From contig RFZW01000009.1 in NCBI GenBank assembly GCA_009920495.1, positions 1 through 34,448 of the forward strand: a stretch of 34,448 nucleotides of DNA. The letters run 5' to 3'. Shown piece after piece: positions 32,644 to 34,448 of the stretch (positions are counted from its first letter, which is position 1; every line of letters starts with the position of its first letter). The notes under the pieces are model-generated. The model had not been told where the DNA came from. It made no database searches and saw nothing but the letters and a program-made list of their open reading frames with translations. Origin of the DNA: Chitinophagia bacterium (GTDB taxonomy: Bacteria; Bacteroidota; Bacteroidia; Chitinophagales; Chitinophagaceae). The translations under genes were made by a program, and so were the position numbers.

Positions 32644-34071
32644 TTATTTTTTAAAGTACTTCTGTAAAGTTACCTTAATTGGTTGTAAAAGTCGGTAGTA
32701 AAATTCCTGGTTAAATAGCTGGGAATCACGCATAGCTTTATAAATTAAAAACAAACCAATGGGGACTAAAATCATGGAGGACAACCACATCCCATTAAAT
32801 ACTGACCATTGTCCTGATTTGGCCAATTTTTCGCCAAAATTGTTGAATAGGAAAAAGAAAACGAAAAATATGATTGCTGAAATCATGGGGGTACCCAATC
32901 CTCCTTTTCGAATAATGGATCCAAGCGGTGCGCCTATTAAAAACAATACTAAACACGCAATTGATAAAGTGAATTTTCGATGCCATTCAATACTATGTAT
33001 GGCTACTGCATTTTTATTTTCAGTATAAATTTGTCCCAGCATTTTAAAATTATTATCAATGGAGGACAATTGATAGCCCGCCGCTTCGCTGACACCCCTC
33101 GCAACAGAATCAGGGATCATTTGGGCTAATTTTTTAATAGGCGATTTTAATTCTTTTTTGCCAAATAATTGAGTGCTGTCTTTGTATAGCAAAAAACGTA
33201 AGTAGGGGGTCAACTCTTGTTCCGTTCTTTTTACAAAAAAACTATCCATATTGGAAATAGAATCGATTGCCTTTCCTAATTGTCGAACACTTAGCATTTT
33301 AGGATCGTATAAAATATCATTTGTTTTATTGATTTGAAAGCTTTTCAAATCAAATACTTTTTTATACTCTTTAAAATAAAGTCTGGTAAATTCTGTATTG
33401 GTCGTGGATCGAAGGCCTCTTTCTTGGTATCGCCATCCATTATACATGATAAATTCTAAAAACTTTTTATTGGAAGAAACGCGCATTACGCCTGATTCTG
33501 CAATTAAATAGTTGTCTTGCAGTCCATATCTTTTCTCAAAAATTACAATGTTATGTATAATACTATCGTTCGCTTCTTTTTTCCCTAATTTAATAACATA
33601 GCCATCTATCTTATCATAAAAAACACCTTCTTTTAAATCAATAGCGGGCTTGGCGACAATAATTTCATATTTTAAATTGGTGAGTTTCATTTGCGTTACC
33701 GGAATGATATTATTCGCAAACAAAAAAGCAAGTCCGGCTAATAAAACGGCAAATAAAAATAAGGGACGCATAAATCGCGTTAATGGAATACCTGCAGCTT
33801 TAATGGCAACCAGTTCAAAGCTTTCCCCTAAATTACCAAAAGTCATAATAGAAGAAAATAGTAAAGCCAATGGAAGTGCAGTGGTGAAAGTGCTTACAGA
33901 TACCAGTCCGATTAATTCTATAATGGTAATAAAGTCAAGTCCTTTGCCTACTAGGTCATCAATGTACAACCAAAAAAACTGCATCGTTAACACAAATATA
34001 CAAATGGCCAAGGCTGCCAAAAACGGCGCAATGAATGCGCGCAGAATTAGTATGTCTAATTTTTTGAACAA
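32644..34071 (-). CDS. LptF/LptG family permease
   Basis: A 475-residue protein with the YjgP/YjgQ fold: three N-terminal TM helices (FIAPFLAALAICIFVLTMQFF, FITIIELIGLVSVSTFTTALPLALLFSSIMTFG, PLFLFAVLLAGLAFLFANN), a large periplasmic beta-jellyroll (about 125-335), and three C-terminal helices (from SIACLVLFLIGAPLGSIIRKGG). It forms the membrane part of the LptB2FG exporter that extracts lipopolysaccharide for delivery to the outer membrane; in Bacteroidota F and G are hard to tell apart. The start is TTG at 34071 (ACATTG). It lies 10 bases after the START-like gene and 4 bases before sod. Confidence 0.93.
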   Translation of the reverse strand: MFKKLDILILRAFIAPFLAALAICIFVLTMQFFWLYIDDLVGKGLDFITIIELIGLVSVSTFTTALPLALLFSSIMTFGNLGESFELVAIKAAGIPLTRFMRPLFLFAVLLAGLAFLFANNIIPVTQMKLTNLKYEIIVAKPAIDLKEGVFYDKIDGYVIKLGKKEANDSIIHNIVIFEKRYGLQDNYLIAESGVMRVSSNKKFLEFIMYNGWRYQERGLRSTTNTEFTRLYFKEYKKVFDLKSFQINKTNDILYDPKMLSVRQLGKAIDSISNMDSFFVKRTEQELTPYLRFLLYKDSTQLFGKKELKSPIKKLAQMIPDSVARGVSEAAGYQLSSIDNNFKMLGQIYTENKNAVAIHSIEWHRKFTLSIACLVLFLIGAPLGSIIRKGGLGTPMISAIIFFVFFFLFNNFGEKLAKSGQWSVFNGMWLSSMILVPIGLFLIYKAMRDSQLFNQEFYYRLLQPIKVTLQKYFKK

Positions 34072-34081
34072 TGTTAAAGTA

Positions 34082-34408
34082 CTAGCTAGCTACCACCAAC
34101 GCGATGAAATAGCTGATGATCAAAATGGTTTGATTCGAGATTTCCGTTTTCTCAATGCTGAATTCAAAGTATTCATTTTTCTCGCTATGCAACCATTTGA
34201 ATCGGATGAATTTATCTGCTTCTTGGTCTAATAATTCTGCCTTGTCAGGTACACCCCCGTTCCATGAAAAACTGAAAACGTTTTCCCATTCGTCCACTTT
34301 ATCAGCAAACCATTCTTGTAATCCAGATGCAGTAGATAAAAACTCAAATAATATATTTGGAGAGCATCTCACAGGAAATTCAAGTGTAAATAATTGTTTC
34401 TTACTCAT
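34082..34408 (-). CDS. START-like domain protein, C-terminus frameshifted
   Basis: Residues 1-96 (MSKKQLFTLEFPVRCSPNIL, STASGLQEWFADKVDEW, FSFSWNGG, DKFIRFKWLHSEKNEYFEFSIEKTEISNQTILII) are the Bacteroidota START-like/AHSA1-type family, small soluble proteins with a hydrophobic ligand pocket and unknown role, usually about 125-130 residues. After ILII the frame reads SYFIALVVAS and stops, where the family would have an acidic DFA segment and a long C-terminal helix. The end of that helix (QLFHRVGGS then TAG) is still readable two bases out of frame, so about 20 codons appear to be missing with a frame change. The window edge is 40 bases upstream. Confidence 0.82.
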   Translation of the reverse strand: MSKKQLFTLEFPVRCSPNILFEFLSTASGLQEWFADKVDEWENVFSFSWNGGVPDKAELLDQEADKFIRFKWLHSEKNEYFEFSIEKTEISNQTILIISYFIALVVAS

Positions 34409-34448
34409 ATAAAATCGAATGCCGCTTTAATTTGGGCTCGTTAGTTGC

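Noticed and set aside
33650-34231. 193-residue plus-strand ORF antisense to the LptF/G and START-like genes
   Set aside because: It lies opposite two well-recognised genes, has low-complexity composition and no family features; a shadow frame.
34430-34448. GGGCTCG near the right edge, resembling a tRNA acceptor start
   Set aside because: The next bases do not fit the position 8-9 and D-arm pattern, and the reverse strand does not give a T-arm; too little sequence to call a tRNA.
1-34448. A hidden defence system, mobile element or CRISPR array
   Set aside because: All long frames map to recognisable housekeeping or transport families; there are no transposases, integrases, phage genes, nuclease-toxin pairs or spaced direct repeats.

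Overview
This window is ordinary-looking chromosomal DNA from a member of the Bacteroidota, most likely the Chitinophagaceae (Sphingobacteriia/Chitinophagia branch). The evidence is the SusC/SusD outer-membrane pair, GldE and GldD, several Bacteroidota-type families (DUF3109, DUF5916, START-like, the AURKAIP1/COX24-like mini-protein), promoter-like elements of the TAnnTTTG type, no obvious Shine-Dalgarno sequences, and low GC. I see no CRISPR array, insertion sequence, prophage, tRNA or rRNA, and no convincing defence island.

Layout. (1) 1-3931, minus strand: radA, comF, a glutathione peroxidase and holB (delta' subunit, running off the left edge); DNA repair, competence and replication. (2) 4162-9948, plus strand: a three-gene outer-membrane uptake operon (susC-like, susD-like, unknown lipoprotein), closed by a strong terminator shared with the convergent rng gene. 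(3) 10042-13019, minus strand: HU-family protein, TPR membrane protein, a 31-residue AURKAIP1/COX24-like protein missing from the ORF track, and ribonuclease G/E. (4) 13227-18316, plus strand: mutY, gldE, gldD, a DUF3109 cysteine-rich protein and lutB. (5) 18360-34408, minus strand: a long run of housekeeping genes: START-like protein, lptF/G-type permease, exported Mn-type superoxide dismutase, CDF cation transporter, M20 dipeptidase, S4 protein, trmD, DUF5916 protein, adenine deaminase, uracil phosphoribosyltransferase, EI24-type membrane protein, RsmI-like methyltransferase, a compact ComEC, purH in two pieces, and an EamA transporter.

The most notable signal is damage rather than a new system. 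purH is interrupted: the N-terminal frame stops after 'TGYPS' and the downstream frame resumes at 'IVDLYPF', so about 40 conserved residues are absent and the frame is shifted. The START-like gene at the right edge shows the same kind of lesion, with its family C-terminus (QLFHRVGGS then stop) still readable in another frame. The HU gene has an atypical tail running 50 bases into the next gene, and ComEC lacks the usual soluble domain. These may be real deletions or assembly/consensus errors; read mapping would decide. A second pattern is a TAnnTTTG-like -7 element lying only 3-6 bases before the start codon of several genes (holB, radA, purH, trmD, mutY), which suggests leaderless or near-leaderless transcripts. 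No claim of a new defence or mobile system can be supported from this sequence.
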